Source: Pseudomonas putida (GTDB taxonomy: Bacteria; Pseudomonadota; Gammaproteobacteria; Pseudomonadales; Pseudomonadaceae). From it: 64,000 bases of DNA. Location: positions 744,001 through 808,000 of the forward strand of contig NZ_CP029693.1 in NCBI RefSeq assembly GCF_003228315.1. Reading direction: 5' to 3'. This document shows positions 36,593 to 45,646 of the stretch, in pieces; positions within the stretch are counted from its first letter, which is position 1, and every line of letters begins with the position of its first letter. The notes beneath the pieces are model-generated. The model saw only the letters and a list, made by a program, of their open reading frames with translations. It searched no databases and was not told the origin of the DNA. The position numbers and the translations under genes are program-made.

Positions 36593-36906
36593 GAGGAGGC
36601 GCCTCTTTTGAGTTTTCGATTGATAGATGTTTTACCGGTCACCCGCTGCGGCATGCCCCCCCTACAGTAAATCGCTAGTCATTACCTGGCTTTTGTAGGC
36701 GCTGGCGCGAATGGGCGACCTTCTGATGGTGCACGCCTATTTGGATAACGTGTTGGCACGTCTGCCCACCTAGCGGGACTGGGAAGTCAAGCCGCTGCCA
36801 CCCAGTAAACCTCTTGCCGACAGTACGGCATGTGATGGCGCTACCAGCTATGAAGCGTTCGTAGTTGGGCCAGTATGCTATCGACGCCCCTCTGATAATC
36901 AAGAAA

Positions 36907-38295
36907 ATGAATCGGGAGGCGGTTGTGAAGCTGGAAAAGCGCAGTATCGAGTTTGTCCCACACACTGAACGTTACGGTACCCCACGGCGGTTGTTTACCA
37001 TTTGGTTCAGCTCCAATTTTCAGGTGACAGCGTTGATGGTCGGTACGCTGGGTATCGCCTCAGGATTAAGCTTCGGATGGACGTTGCTGGGCCTACTGAT
37101 TGGCAATCTGGTCGGCACCGTATTCATGGCTGCGCATTCCGCCCAAGGCCCTCACCTGGGCGTTCCTCAAATGATCCAGAGCCGAGCGCAGTTCGGTGTG
37201 TATGGGGCTGCGGTGCCGCTCCTGGTCATGGTCACGGCGGCGGTGCTATTTCTCGCCGCCAGCGGCGTCTTGATGCGTGATGCCTTAAAGGCGCTGGTGC
37301 CCATAAGCGACGACATGGCCATTGCGGTGGTCGGTGTTCTGACCTTCATTATTGGTTTTATAGGCTATGAGCTGATCCACCGTCTGGGGGCGTGGATGAG
37401 CCTGCTATCGACCCTAGTGTTTGCAGCCGCCTTGGCCTTAATCCTGCTACACCCGAGTGATGCAGCATCAATAACGGTTTCAGGTACGGGTTTCACGCTG
37501 GCGGCCTTTAATCTGGTCATCGCGCAGGCCGCCTCCTGGACATTGGGGTACGGGCCATACGTAGCGGACTACTCGCGTTACCTCCCTGCAAGCGTAAGCA
37601 CCCGCGCTACGTTCTGGGCAACCTATTGCGGCTGCGCACTAGGCTCTTTTGCCATGATGGCATTAGGCGCTTTACTGGCGGTGGCTATACCTGCCGCGCT
37701 CAATCACGACCCTGCAACCGCTATTGCCACGTTGTTTGGCCCTTGGGCCCCGTTGACACTGGGCGTGATCGCTCTTGGCGTCATCCAGTACAACGTGCTT
37801 TGCCTGTATAGCGCCTACATGTCTTCGGTCACGATATTCGGAGCCTTTGGAGGGCTCAAATACGTCACGGCTTCAGCAAAAGCCTCGGTGATGGCCGTAT
37901 TGACCGTAGTCGCTACCCTGATCGCCATAGCCACCCAGTACCGCTTTGACACGTTCTTTGCGGACATCCTGATTGGTCAGCTGTATTTGCTGATTCCCTG
38001 GAGCGCGATCAATCTGGTGGATTATTACTGGGTGTGCCGAGGCCATTATGAAGTAGGTGACCTGTACGAAGCTAAGGGTCGCTACGGACGTTTCAACCGG
38101 AGAACCCTGGCGGTTTATGCCGTTTCGATCATCGGCACCATTCCCTTCATGAAGCTTTCGTTCTACACCGGCTTCGTAGCGAACTGGCTGGGCGCGGACA
38201 TCAGCTGGGCGATGGGGTTGGTGTTGGCCGGGACTCTTTACTGCATGGTGAATAGCCGTCCGGTTGTTAAAACCTCACACATGTACGGTCAATAA
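36907..38295 (+). CDS. NCS1-family purine/cytosine permease
   Basis: About 462 residues from ATG 36907; a longer reading from 36865 is possible. Twelve hydrophobic segments. Family text: ERYGTPRRLFTIWFSSNFQV at the N-terminus, QMIQSRAQFGVYGA in TM3, SWTLGYGPYVADYSRYLP in the central region and AINLVDYYWVCRGHY near the end, all diagnostic of cytosine/purine/allantoin transporters. It stands alone; no catabolic partner is adjacent, so the substrate cannot be narrowed. Confidence 0.92.
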   Translation: MNREAVVKLEKRSIEFVPHTERYGTPRRLFTIWFSSNFQVTALMVGTLGIASGLSFGWTLLGLLIGNLVGTVFMAAHSAQGPHLGVPQMIQSRAQFGVYGAAVPLLVMVTAAVLFLAASGVLMRDALKALVPISDDMAIAVVGVLTFIIGFIGYELIHRLGAWMSLLSTLVFAAALALILLHPSDAASITVSGTGFTLAAFNLVIAQAASWTLGYGPYVADYSRYLPASVSTRATFWATYCGCALGSFAMMALGALLAVAIPAALNHDPATAIATLFGPWAPLTLGVIALGVIQYNVLCLYSAYMSSVTIFGAFGGLKYVTASAKASVMAVLTVVATLIAIATQYRFDTFFADILIGQLYLLIPWSAINLVDYYWVCRGHYEVGDLYEAKGRYGRFNRRTLAVYAVSIIGTIPFMKLSFYTGFVANWLGADISWAMGLVLAGTLYCMVNSRPVVKTSHMYGQ

Positions 38296-38858
38296 TCTCT
38301 TGAGTAGGGCTTGGTCAGGCGACGGCTCCTAAAGCATGCTGACCATGACCATGCTGAAGGGAGAGATTTGTCCGGATGAGACTATCCAATCAACCAAGGC
38401 ATGCACTGTTGTAAAGCTCTATGCATAACAACGTGCACCAGTCGGAAGCGACGCGATTGGCTTACGCCTCCATTAGCCCAAACCTCATTGATTTACTGAC
38501 CTTGGTAATTCGCTTTCTCAGCATGTCTGCTCACACCACTGAAACTCGACTGAAGTGCAGTCACCGTGAACCATCTACAGCGTGGGAGCTTGGACTTCCG
38601 AAGAGATGAAGTGTCTATGCTGCCGGCTGGCACAAAGGCTGCAATATTTACTCAGGGTTACCTGCCACGTTTTCTTCTGGACACCTCCTCGGTCAACGAT
38701 GATCGATGTGCCGAACAGTCCCTGAACAACGTGGGTGCCTGAGACGTGGAGCTCTGGCTTTAACACTGCAAAAGAACAGGCAAAGGCGCCTGGAACCCAT
38801 ATGGTTTCAGGCGTTTTTTTTTGCATTTTTTTATCCGCAATTAGCATCGGAGCCGTTC
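38296..38858. other. Long leader/intergenic region with an internal terminator
   Basis: 563 bases between the permease and the CBS-domain gene with no protein gene I can support. It ends with a strong intrinsic terminator (38787-38823) only about 35 bases before the CBS ATG. This suggests a small RNA or an attenuated leader. Confidence 0.5.
38787..38823 (+). terminator. Rho-independent terminator upstream of the CBS gene
   Basis: CGCCTGGAACC (38787-38797) pairs with GGTTTCAGGCG (38803-38813), with one G-T pair, and is followed directly by nine T residues. It points along the plus strand. Confidence 0.85.
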
Positions 38859-39299
38859 ATGAAAACAGCCGCACAATTGCTGAAACTGAAGATCTTGCAA
38901 AACCAGCAGGTACATAGCATCGCGCCGGATCAGATGGTGTATGAGGCGCTGAAAATGATGGCTGAAAAAAACGTAGGTGCACTCCCCGTGATTGAGGGTG
39001 GGCAGGTGGTGGGGGTTATCAGCGAGCGCGATTACGCACGCAAAGTCGTTCTCCAAGGGCGATCCTCTGTCGGTACGCCGGTCAGGGCCATCATGAGCGC
39101 TCCCGTCGTGACGGCAGAAAGTCAGCAGAGCATTGAGCGTTGCATGGAGGTCATGACCGACAGACATCTGCGCCATTTACCAGTGGTGGATGGCGATCAA
39201 CTTATTGGTCTCCTGTCGATCGGTGATCTGGTGAAAGAGGCCATCGTCGAGCAGGCCGACCTGATACGACAGTTGGAACACTATATTCGCGGGCACTGA
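38859..39299 (+). CDS. CBS-domain protein
   Basis: 146 residues from ATG 38859 (GGAG about 9 bases upstream). Two CBS motifs form a Bateman module: MAEKNVGALPVIEGGQVVGVISERDYARKV and MTDRHLRHLPVVDGDQLIGLLSIGDLVKE. Such stand-alone proteins bind adenine nucleotides and act as energy sensors. It begins just after a terminator, and its C-terminus (LIRQLEHYIRG) is typical of the family in Pseudomonas. Confidence 0.93.
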   Translation: MKTAAQLLKLKILQNQQVHSIAPDQMVYEALKMMAEKNVGALPVIEGGQVVGVISERDYARKVVLQGRSSVGTPVRAIMSAPVVTAESQQSIERCMEVMTDRHLRHLPVVDGDQLIGLLSIGDLVKEAIVEQADLIRQLEHYIRGH

Positions 39300-39393
39300 G
39301 TGACCGAGCATGCTGCGCATATAGGGTTCATGGGTCTTGTCGTTATGAAATGTGGATGCCCATTGGGCAGGAATAAATCAGGGAGCATTTGAT

Positions 39394-41013
39394 ATGGCCA
39401 AGTTAACCACGGCTCGACGTATTGCTATCGGGTTTGCAATTGCGCCGGTGGTACTGATTTGCCTGACTTTTTATGCGTTGCACGATCTGGCAACTCTGAA
39501 AGACCAGGCAATGGTGATCGTCAAACAGGACTGGCCGAAAATTGATCCGATCATGGTTATTGCCACAGGCGTGCGGGACAACGCCAGGAACACTAGAGAT
39601 TTGCTTATCGACAAGGAGAACCAGCAAGCGCAGGAGGCGATTGATGCCACTAAAAAGCGAATCAGCCAAGCACTCGTAACGCTTGAACTATTGCTCGACA
39701 CAGCGGATGGCAAGGTCGGCTATGCTGCCCTGAAACAGAACCGCGAGGCATACGTCTCTGCGTTCACCCAAGTGCAGGTGATGATCAAGCAAGGTGCTTT
39801 TGATGCCGCGATGACGCAGTTGAAACAGCACGTCGTCCCCGCCGAACAGCAGGTTTATAAAAGCCTGGATTCCGTGATGCTGCTGCAGGGGCAGATCTTT
39901 GCCGATCGCGAAAAGTCGGCACAGGCGCTATACAACGATGCGCGACTGAACATGTTGGGATTGCTTATGTTCTGCCTGGTCTCAGTAATCGTCGCAGCAG
40001 TCATCGTGACGCGTAGTGTCACTCGACCTTTGGGTGGGGAGCCAATTGATGCAGCGCGGGTCTTGAGTCAAATCGCGCAGGGTGATCTGACGATTCAGGT
40101 GCCATTGAATGCAAGTGCTGACGATAGCGTAATGATGAACATGCACCAGATGCAGCAAAGCTTGAACGCGATGGTGAAACACATCGCGGCGTCGGTCGAA
40201 CGGGTGGCCAGTTCGTCCGAGGAGCTGAGCGCGGTCAGTAGCCAGACCAGCAGCAGCTTGCAGATGCAAGGTCTGGAGATTGAGCAGGCTGCGGAGGCGG
40301 TCAATCAGATGACGGCGGCCGTCGACGAGGTCGCACGCAATGCAGTCAGCACAAGCGAGGCGTCCCGGGTGTCCGAGCAAACCGCGCAACGCGGCCGTGA
40401 GCAAGTTCAAGAGACAGTGTCCTCGATAGGGGCGCTGGCAGAGGGCATGACGGATACCTCGGAGCGCATCCAGCAATTGGCCACGGGCGTGCAAGAAATC
40501 AGCTCGGTGCTTGATGTGATTCGCAGCATCGCAGAGCAAACCAATTTGTTGGCTCTCAACGCGGCGATTGAAGCAGCACGTGCCGGCGATGCCGGTCGGG
40601 GTTTTGCGGTGGTCGCTGACGAGGTGCGGGCGCTGGCTCATCGTACTCAGGTATCGACCCAAGAAATCGAACAGATGATTGGTAGTATTCGGCTTGATAC
40701 CGAGCATGCAGTTAGCGCCATGCACAGCAGCAGTCACCTGGTGAAGTCGACCCTGGAAGTCGCGCAACGCTCCGGCGATGCACTGGAAGAAATTGCCCAT
40801 TCGATCTCGCAGATCAATGAGCGCAACCTACTGATCGCCAGTGCCACGGAGGAGCAGGCCCTGGTTGCGCGAGAGGTCGATCGCAACCTGGTGGGGATTC
40901 GTAATGTGTCAGACCAAGTCTTGGTGGGTGGCCAGCAAACCCAAGCAGCAAGTTCGGAGCTGGCGCAGATGGCAGGAGCACTGCACGAGACGGTAGCGCG
41001 TTTTAGGGTCTAA
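39394..41013 (+). CDS. Methyl-accepting chemotaxis protein, four-helix sensor
   Basis: 539 residues from ATG 39394 (GGGAGC upstream; MAKLTTARRIAIGFAIAPVV). TM1 at about 11-30, a four-helix-bundle periplasmic domain of about 155 residues, TM2 near 195-215, HAMP, and the signalling tip [42 protein letters not shown] contains RPLGGEPIDAARVLSQIAQGDLTI, seen in Pseudomonas Tar-like receptors. Ligand unknown. Confidence 0.93.
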   Translation: MAKLTTARRIAIGFAIAPVVLICLTFYALHDLATLKDQAMVIVKQDWPKIDPIMVIATGVRDNARNTRDLLIDKENQQAQEAIDATKKRISQALVTLELLLDTADGKVGYAALKQNREAYVSAFTQVQVMIKQGAFDAAMTQLKQHVVPAEQQVYKSLDSVMLLQGQIFADREKSAQALYNDARLNMLGLLMFCLVSVIVAAVIVTRSVTRPLGGEPIDAARVLSQIAQGDLTIQVPLNASADDSVMMNMHQMQQSLNAMVKHIAASVERVASSSEELSAVSSQTSSSLQMQGLEIEQAAEAVNQMTAAVDEVARNAVSTSEASRVSEQTAQRGREQVQETVSSIGALAEGMTDTSERIQQLATGVQEISSVLDVIRSIAEQTNLLALNAAIEAARAGDAGRGFAVVADEVRALAHRTQVSTQEIEQMIGSIRLDTEHAVSAMHSSSHLVKSTLEVAQRSGDALEEIAHSISQINERNLLIASATEEQALVAREVDRNLVGIRNVSDQVLVGGQQTQAASSELAQMAGALHETVARFRV

Positions 41014-41464
41014 ATAGGCTAATCCTCGAATGGCAAATGCCTCCTGAACTGCGTGAGCTCAATGATTTACTTAGGACTGGAGCCACTTGCTGAGAGGGTA
41101 AACGGCGTCCCGTCAGCTTAAGTGCAAGTGAAAAGGGTAGTTTCAACCTCACGCAATTGCTCTGGCATGTTTCACCACCAACGCTCGTCAAGTCGCAATG
41201 GATAACCGAGTCATGGGCCACCAGGCTTTGAAACCATTCCTCATCTCGATAGCTGCCGTACAACTTTGCATCGATTCGTAGGTAGGTGAGGGCGGAACGG
41301 TTTCTATACCTGTCTCGGTTCAAGGCGTTGCGACACAACACGAATGCAAACCGGGCACGGCGGCAGAAGCTGTCGAGCTGCATAGTGAGACAGCCTTGCT
41401 CGCGGACGATTAGCCCACAGTGTGTGCGCTGATGACGGATGTGATGGGTGAGCTCGGATATCAC
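41003..41464 (-). CDS. Doubtful ORF, 153 codons
   Basis: A minus-strand frame with no recognised family, many Arg/Cys/Ser residues and no good ribosome site. It overlaps the 3' end of the chemoreceptor gene by 11 bases. An internal start (MQLDSFCRRARFAF) is also possible. Similar text occurs in degraded regulatory genes, so it may be debris. It is the only reading available for 41014-41543. Confidence 0.25.
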   Translation of the reverse strand: MISELTHHIRHQRTHCGLIVREQGCLTMQLDSFCRRARFAFVLCRNALNRDRYRNRSALTYLRIDAKLYGSYRDEEWFQSLVAHDSVIHCDLTSVGGETCQSNCVRLKLPFSLALKLTGRRLPSQQVAPVLSKSLSSRSSGGICHSRISLFRP

Positions 41465-41543
41465 TTAATTTTTCCGACTACGCTCCACTGTCAGCTACCC
41501 AATGAAGGGGGCATGAGGCGGGTTGGGTTCATAAGGAGCGTGT

Positions 41544-44171
41544 ATGTCGAGTCTAAGAGCAGAGTATCAGCGGTTCCTGGGGCACCTCGCTAACCAGCAA
41601 GTGCATGACGATGTGCGCCGAATGGCCAATCTGGTTATGAGTCAGCTGTCGCAACTTGCAGAGGTCGGTGCCAATAGGCGGGCACGATCTGTCAGGTTAG
41701 CGCCGCTTGCAGTCCAACATCTACTTGGTATCGATCCCCAATCGCAGGATGCTGCACAGGACGCTCCTAGTGGCCGTCAACAGTTGCGTCTTCAGCGCTT
41801 AGAGGTAGGCCCATTCCGGGGGTTTATGGAAGCTGAAGTCTTCGACTTGAGCCACGACATTACTTTGGTTTATGGGCCAAATGGCACAGGAAAAAGCAGT
41901 TTCTTCGAGGCGCTTGAGACAGCAATGCTTGGCTCTATCAGTGAAGCTGAAGCGAAGCGCTTCGACCATCGAGCCTACTGCAATAACGCTCGTTTAGGTC
42001 GACATGTGGCTCCTCGGCTTTTTGCGTCGGTGAATGACGAAGAGACTGGCCCATTAAGGACTAGCGACGAAGAGTACCGTTTTTGTTTCGTGGAGAAGAA
42101 CCGCCTAGATGACTTCGATCGAATTGCCGCCAGGACTCCAGGAGACCAGCGTCAACTGATTGCTACGTTGTTTGGCGTCGATCAGTTCAGTGAGTTCGTT
42201 CGTGGCTTCAACCCTAACCTTGATGAGAATTTGAACATCGCGGGCTTCAAGGCCTTGCAACTTGACGCGAGACGCAACCAAGTCGCCGCTTCCCAGCAAA
42301 CAATCGACAACCATGAACAACGCCTCGCAGCTGTAACTCAAGAGGAAGAAGGGCTTGCAGCACGAATACATGCTGGTAATACCTATCAGGCATGCAGCGA
42401 CTGGATTCTTGGAACGACGGGTACACAGGGCCGACTGGCGTATTTAAGAAGTGCCCTAGAGTCACCGATCCCCGTGATCCATGGATGCACGGCCGGAGGT
42501 CTGGATGAAAAGTTGAGTCAAGTCGACCGGCATGTTGAAGCTAGCCAATCAGCCCAGCAATCACTTGCTGCTCGAGCTGCTGACGTCTCGTACTCGAATC
42601 TCTATGACGCCTTGCTGCAGCTGTCGCAAGGAGCAACAGAATGTCCTGCGTGTGGCACTACTCTGGATCGTGTTAACCAGAATCCCTTCGAGCGTGCGCG
42701 GGAGGGGCTCGCGGAACTCGCTGAGCTCAAGACTCTACAACAACGGGCTGAAAATGCCGCCAGTGAGCTGGATGAGGCGTTCCGCTCACTGCTCGCTGAG
42801 ATGCAACGGGTGTGTGCTGCAGCGGCACAGGTGTGCAACGCCGAGCTTCAAGCGTCCCTGCTCCCAGAGCTCCCACAAATCGGCAGCGGCCAGTGGCTTC
42901 AAGTCTGGATTGATAACGAACGAAGGGCCTGGTGTGCCTTGCTACGCTTAGCCAACCTGGTTGAGCAAGCAGATGGCAACACCCGCCAGATCGTCGAGCA
43001 AAGAGAGGCGCTATCACAAGAGCGTGAGCGACTTGATAGTTTCAGAATTGAAATTGAGCGCTGCCGCTTGCTGCGATCCCAGGCCCTCACTGATGTGGAG
43101 CAAGCGAGGGCAACCATCGCCCAGTTTGAAGAAGACAACCAACAGCTAATCGCTGAGGTCGGCCGGGAAGCGCAGGTGGTGGAGCACCATAGACGAATTA
43201 AGGCGGCCTATGACGCTTACCTCCCACAGCTACAGGCATATCTTGCTGCTCTTCCTGGCCAATTGCTGCAGGGATTAGGGGAGAGCGCACGTGATCTCTA
43301 CAACTCATTCAACCGGGAGGATCCTCCAGCGGCGCAGATTCATGCTCTTTGGCTTCCATTAGCCGAGAACGGAAAAATTGAGATCGAATTCGTATGCCAG
43401 CCAGGCCAACGTTTCGATGCGCTGATGATACTGAGCGAGGGGCACATTCGGTGCCTCGGCTTAGCTATTCTTCTTGCCAAGAATCTGGCGGAAAGTTGCC
43501 CTGTCGTGATTTTCGACGATGTAGTTAACGCGATTGATGATGAGCACCGTGATGGTATTTGGCGAACCTTTTTCGAACGTGGTTTGCTCGACGATAAGCA
43601 GGTGATATTGACCTCGCATGCAGAGGAATTTTTGCATCGGATTCAGCAAGAGCTGGGGGCGCAGCGGTCAGCACAAATTCGCCGCTACAGATTCCTCCCT
43701 CATCAAGGTGAACACCACCTTCGGATTGATACAGATCCCCCCACCAAAAACTACGTCTCACTGGCCCAGGCCTCAGTGCAGGCAGAGGAGAAGCGAGATG
43801 CTTTACGCCATTCACGTGCGGCGATTGAGAGCCTGACTGATCGTGCCTGGACGTGGCTAGGGAAACGGTACGATGGAAAGCTGGAGTTGAAACTTTCTGG
43901 CCCGAGAGCCAATTGGGAGTTGAATAACAAGTGCATCAAACTTCGAGCTGCTCTGGGCCGCATCCCTGATCATGCGCCAGGGTTACAGTCAATCTTGTCA
44001 GGGCTGGATGCGCTGCTCCAGAGAAGCGGGACATCTATTGAGTGGCATTACCTGAACGGCGGCACACATGACTCACAGCGAGACCACGAATTCGATCGCG
44101 CGGCAGTGCGTGCCATCGTGGATGCAGCTTCTGCTATGGATAACGGGTTAGAAGCCTTGCGAAACGGCTAG
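41544..44171 (+). CDS. Rad50/SMC-like ATPase with a zinc-hook motif
   Basis: 875 residues. Walker A is YGPNGTGKSSF at 110-120; long coiled coils flank a CPACG zinc-hook motif at about 367; Walker B is VVIFDDVVNAID at about 652-663; and LILSEGHIRCLGLAILLAK is the signature helix. About 85 residues precede the ATPase core and 200 follow it, ending in a charged segment (LNGGTHDSQRDHEFDRAAV) typical of stand-alone AAA_23 proteins of defence islands. RloC-type anticodon nucleases have a similar core, but I cannot point to the nuclease residues. AAGGAG precedes the ATG. It converges on the condensin operon. Confidence 0.85.
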   Translation: MSSLRAEYQRFLGHLANQQVHDDVRRMANLVMSQLSQLAEVGANRRARSVRLAPLAVQHLLGIDPQSQDAAQDAPSGRQQLRLQRLEVGPFRGFMEAEVFDLSHDITLVYGPNGTGKSSFFEALETAMLGSISEAEAKRFDHRAYCNNARLGRHVAPRLFASVNDEETGPLRTSDEEYRFCFVEKNRLDDFDRIAARTPGDQRQLIATLFGVDQFSEFVRGFNPNLDENLNIAGFKALQLDARRNQVAASQQTIDNHEQRLAAVTQEEEGLAARIHAGNTYQACSDWILGTTGTQGRLAYLRSALESPIPVIHGCTAGGLDEKLSQVDRHVEASQSAQQSLAARAADVSYSNLYDALLQLSQGATECPACGTTLDRVNQNPFERAREGLAELAELKTLQQRAENAASELDEAFRSLLAEMQRVCAAAAQVCNAELQASLLPELPQIGSGQWLQVWIDNERRAWCALLRLANLVEQADGNTRQIVEQREALSQERERLDSFRIEIERCRLLRSQALTDVEQARATIAQFEEDNQQLIAEVGREAQVVEHHRRIKAAYDAYLPQLQAYLAALPGQLLQGLGESARDLYNSFNREDPPAAQIHALWLPLAENGKIEIEFVCQPGQRFDALMILSEGHIRCLGLAILLAKNLAESCPVVIFDDVVNAIDDEHRDGIWRTFFERGLLDDKQVILTSHAEEFLHRIQQELGAQRSAQIRRYRFLPHQGEHHLRIDTDPPTKNYVSLAQASVQAEEKRDALRHSRAAIESLTDRAWTWLGKRYDGKLELKLSGPRANWELNNKCIKLRAALGRIPDHAPGLQSILSGLDALLQRSGTSIEWHYLNGGTHDSQRDHEFDRAAVRAIVDAASAMDNGLEALRNG

Positions 44172-44195
44172 GCTTCACTGGAAATCAGTCCCTGA

Positions 44196-44226
44196 AAGGG
44201 CACCGAAATGGGGTGCCCTTTTTATT
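44196..44226 (+). terminator. Rho-independent terminator of the ATPase gene
   Basis: AAGGGCACC (44196-44204) pairs perfectly with GGTGCCCTT (44212-44220), running into TTTTTATT, 25 bases after the stop codon. Confidence 0.88.
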
Positions 44227-44346
44227 GAATGGCGCCAAGCCTTAGGCAAAAAAATTTGCTAATGGCCATTGTTTCATTGGTTACGGAAAATGGAGTAGTC
44301 AAGGAAGGTTTACTCACGATGCATTTTTCTGGGCATTTAAACAGCA

Positions 44347-44694
44347 TCAGCAGCTTGCTGATGGGTTTGAGATATCGTGCTCAACTGCGGAGAGCTTGGC
44401 CTCCAATTGCTCAAGCTCATGTGGTATCAGAAGTGCCACGGGATCAGCGTCTTGGTTGAGCGGTGATTGGAAGTCATAGTTACGGCCGTTCGGACTGAAA
44501 CAGCTGTCACAATGGCTGATCTTTTCACGCCACCTCGATACGGTGATCAGCCAACCTTCGATGTCGATAGTCATCACGCCGGAATGCGGCGTGTCGAAAA
44601 CTTTAGCGCCGATTTGACGCAGTGGACGAGTACCTGATGCAGCCTCGCGAAGCACTTGGTACACCTCACGAGCGGTGAGAACTTTTTGGTTCAC
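44347..44694 (-). CDS. DUF7693-like small protein, paralogue of 59183-59494
   Basis: 115 residues. LTAREVYQVLREAASGTRPL, SGVMTIDIEGWLITVS and CDSCFSPNGRNYDF define a family that I know from Pseudomonas genomes only (recalled as DUF7693; the number is not checked). Function unknown. The pair of cysteines in CDSC could bind metal. It lies 106 bases downstream of the TOPRIM gene on the same strand, so it may be the last gene of the condensin operon or an independent passenger. Confidence 0.75.
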   Translation of the reverse strand: MNQKVLTAREVYQVLREAASGTRPLRQIGAKVFDTPHSGVMTIDIEGWLITVSRWREKISHCDSCFSPNGRNYDFQSPLNQDADPVALLIPHELEQLEAKLSAVEHDISNPSASC

Positions 44695-44800
44695 CTAATA
44701 ACCTTCCTTCGTGACACCGGAGGGAGCCGCTTCCTGATGGGGGCTACCGATAGCAGTGGCTAGAGTGCCCTTGGTGGATAGATTAAACGACGAGGTTTGC

Positions 44801-45646
44801 TCAAGCCAGCTCTAGGCCGATCAGCTTTTCCTGTGGCAATGCCTTACCCGCCTTACGGACGATCCGGTAGACCCGAACCAGCTCTGGGTCGGTCAAGCTT
44901 TCGAGGAATGCCAGCTTCCCCGCAACCTGTTTCTGGTACCGTCGCTCGGTGTTGATCTCGCCCATGAGTATCGTCAGGCATTTATCTGATGGAGCAAGGT
45001 ACCGAGAAAAACCGGGTAGGGTGGCAGCGATACATAGACCCTCTGGGTCATAGTCGGTGAAGGCAATCACAGGCAACTTCAGGTCTGCGAGCAACGCTTG
45101 GCTACTGTCGGTCTTGTAGCTGCCTGGTGCACCTCGAAACACCACTAACGGATTCCCAGGCAGTTGCTCGAGCAGAGGTGTTTCGTGGGTGAGTTCAAAA
45201 TTTTCCCAGTTCTCGATTAGCAAAACGCTGTCATGGCCGGAGTGTTCAGCCACCCAATGGCGATCGAGATCTAGGCAGGCGCCTGGAGGAAGTTGGAGCG
45301 GGGTCAGGCCAACGAGTAAAGGTCGGCCTGGTAAGGACTTCACCGCAACGCGCTTTCCGCGAAGACGTTTGTTGGCGTATTTCTCATCCCCGCCCTTCTT
45401 AAGAGCGCCATGTCGTGACTCATTATCCCAGGCATCGAGCGATTGGTTCGGATCGACCTTGGCCTCATTCGCAAGGTATGTCGCGATTTTTTCCTTGTCG
45501 CTCTGGCTGAACCTCCAAAGAGATCCGACCCGGCGCCCAACACCATAATCCTCGCAGAAGTCTTCGAGTAGTTTGCTGTGTCGGAAGTCCTGTTCGTCCG
45601 ACTGATAGACAGACATAAGCTTTTTGGTGAGTGCTAGCGTTGGCAT
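44801..45646 (-). CDS. jetD: JetD/MksG-like TOPRIM nuclease subunit of a Wadjet-type system
   Basis: 281 residues. TOPRIM motifs are visible: LLIENWENFEL (conserved Glu) and AFTDYDPEGLCIAA (DxD). In Wadjet systems JetD is the nuclease that cuts circular plasmid DNA after the SMC motor has extruded it. At 281 residues it is shorter than the usual 380-420, with a reduced N-terminal region, but the catalytic residues are kept. It overlaps the kleisin gene by 13 bases and is the last of four tightly packed genes. The symbol is by analogy. Confidence 0.8.
   Translation of the reverse strand: MPTLALTKKLMSVYQSDEQDFRHSKLLEDFCEDYGVGRRVGSLWRFSQSDKEKIATYLANEAKVDPNQSLDAWDNESRHGALKKGGDEKYANKRLRGKRVAVKSLPGRPLLVGLTPLQLPPGACLDLDRHWVAEHSGHDSVLLIENWENFELTHETPLLEQLPGNPLVVFRGAPGSYKTDSSQALLADLKLPVIAFTDYDPEGLCIAATLPGFSRYLAPSDKCLTILMGEINTERRYQKQVAGKLAFLESLTDPELVRVYRIVRKAGKALPQEKLIGLELA

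Noticed and set aside
39982..40800. Long minus-strand frame of 272 codons inside the second chemoreceptor
   Set aside because: It is the complement of the conserved chemoreceptor signalling domain. His/Arg/Leu-rich composition and no family match mark it as a shadow.
44229..44459. Plus-strand 76-codon frame after the zinc-hook ATPase
   Set aside because: It overlaps the DUF7693-like gene on the other strand and starts in the terminator tail.
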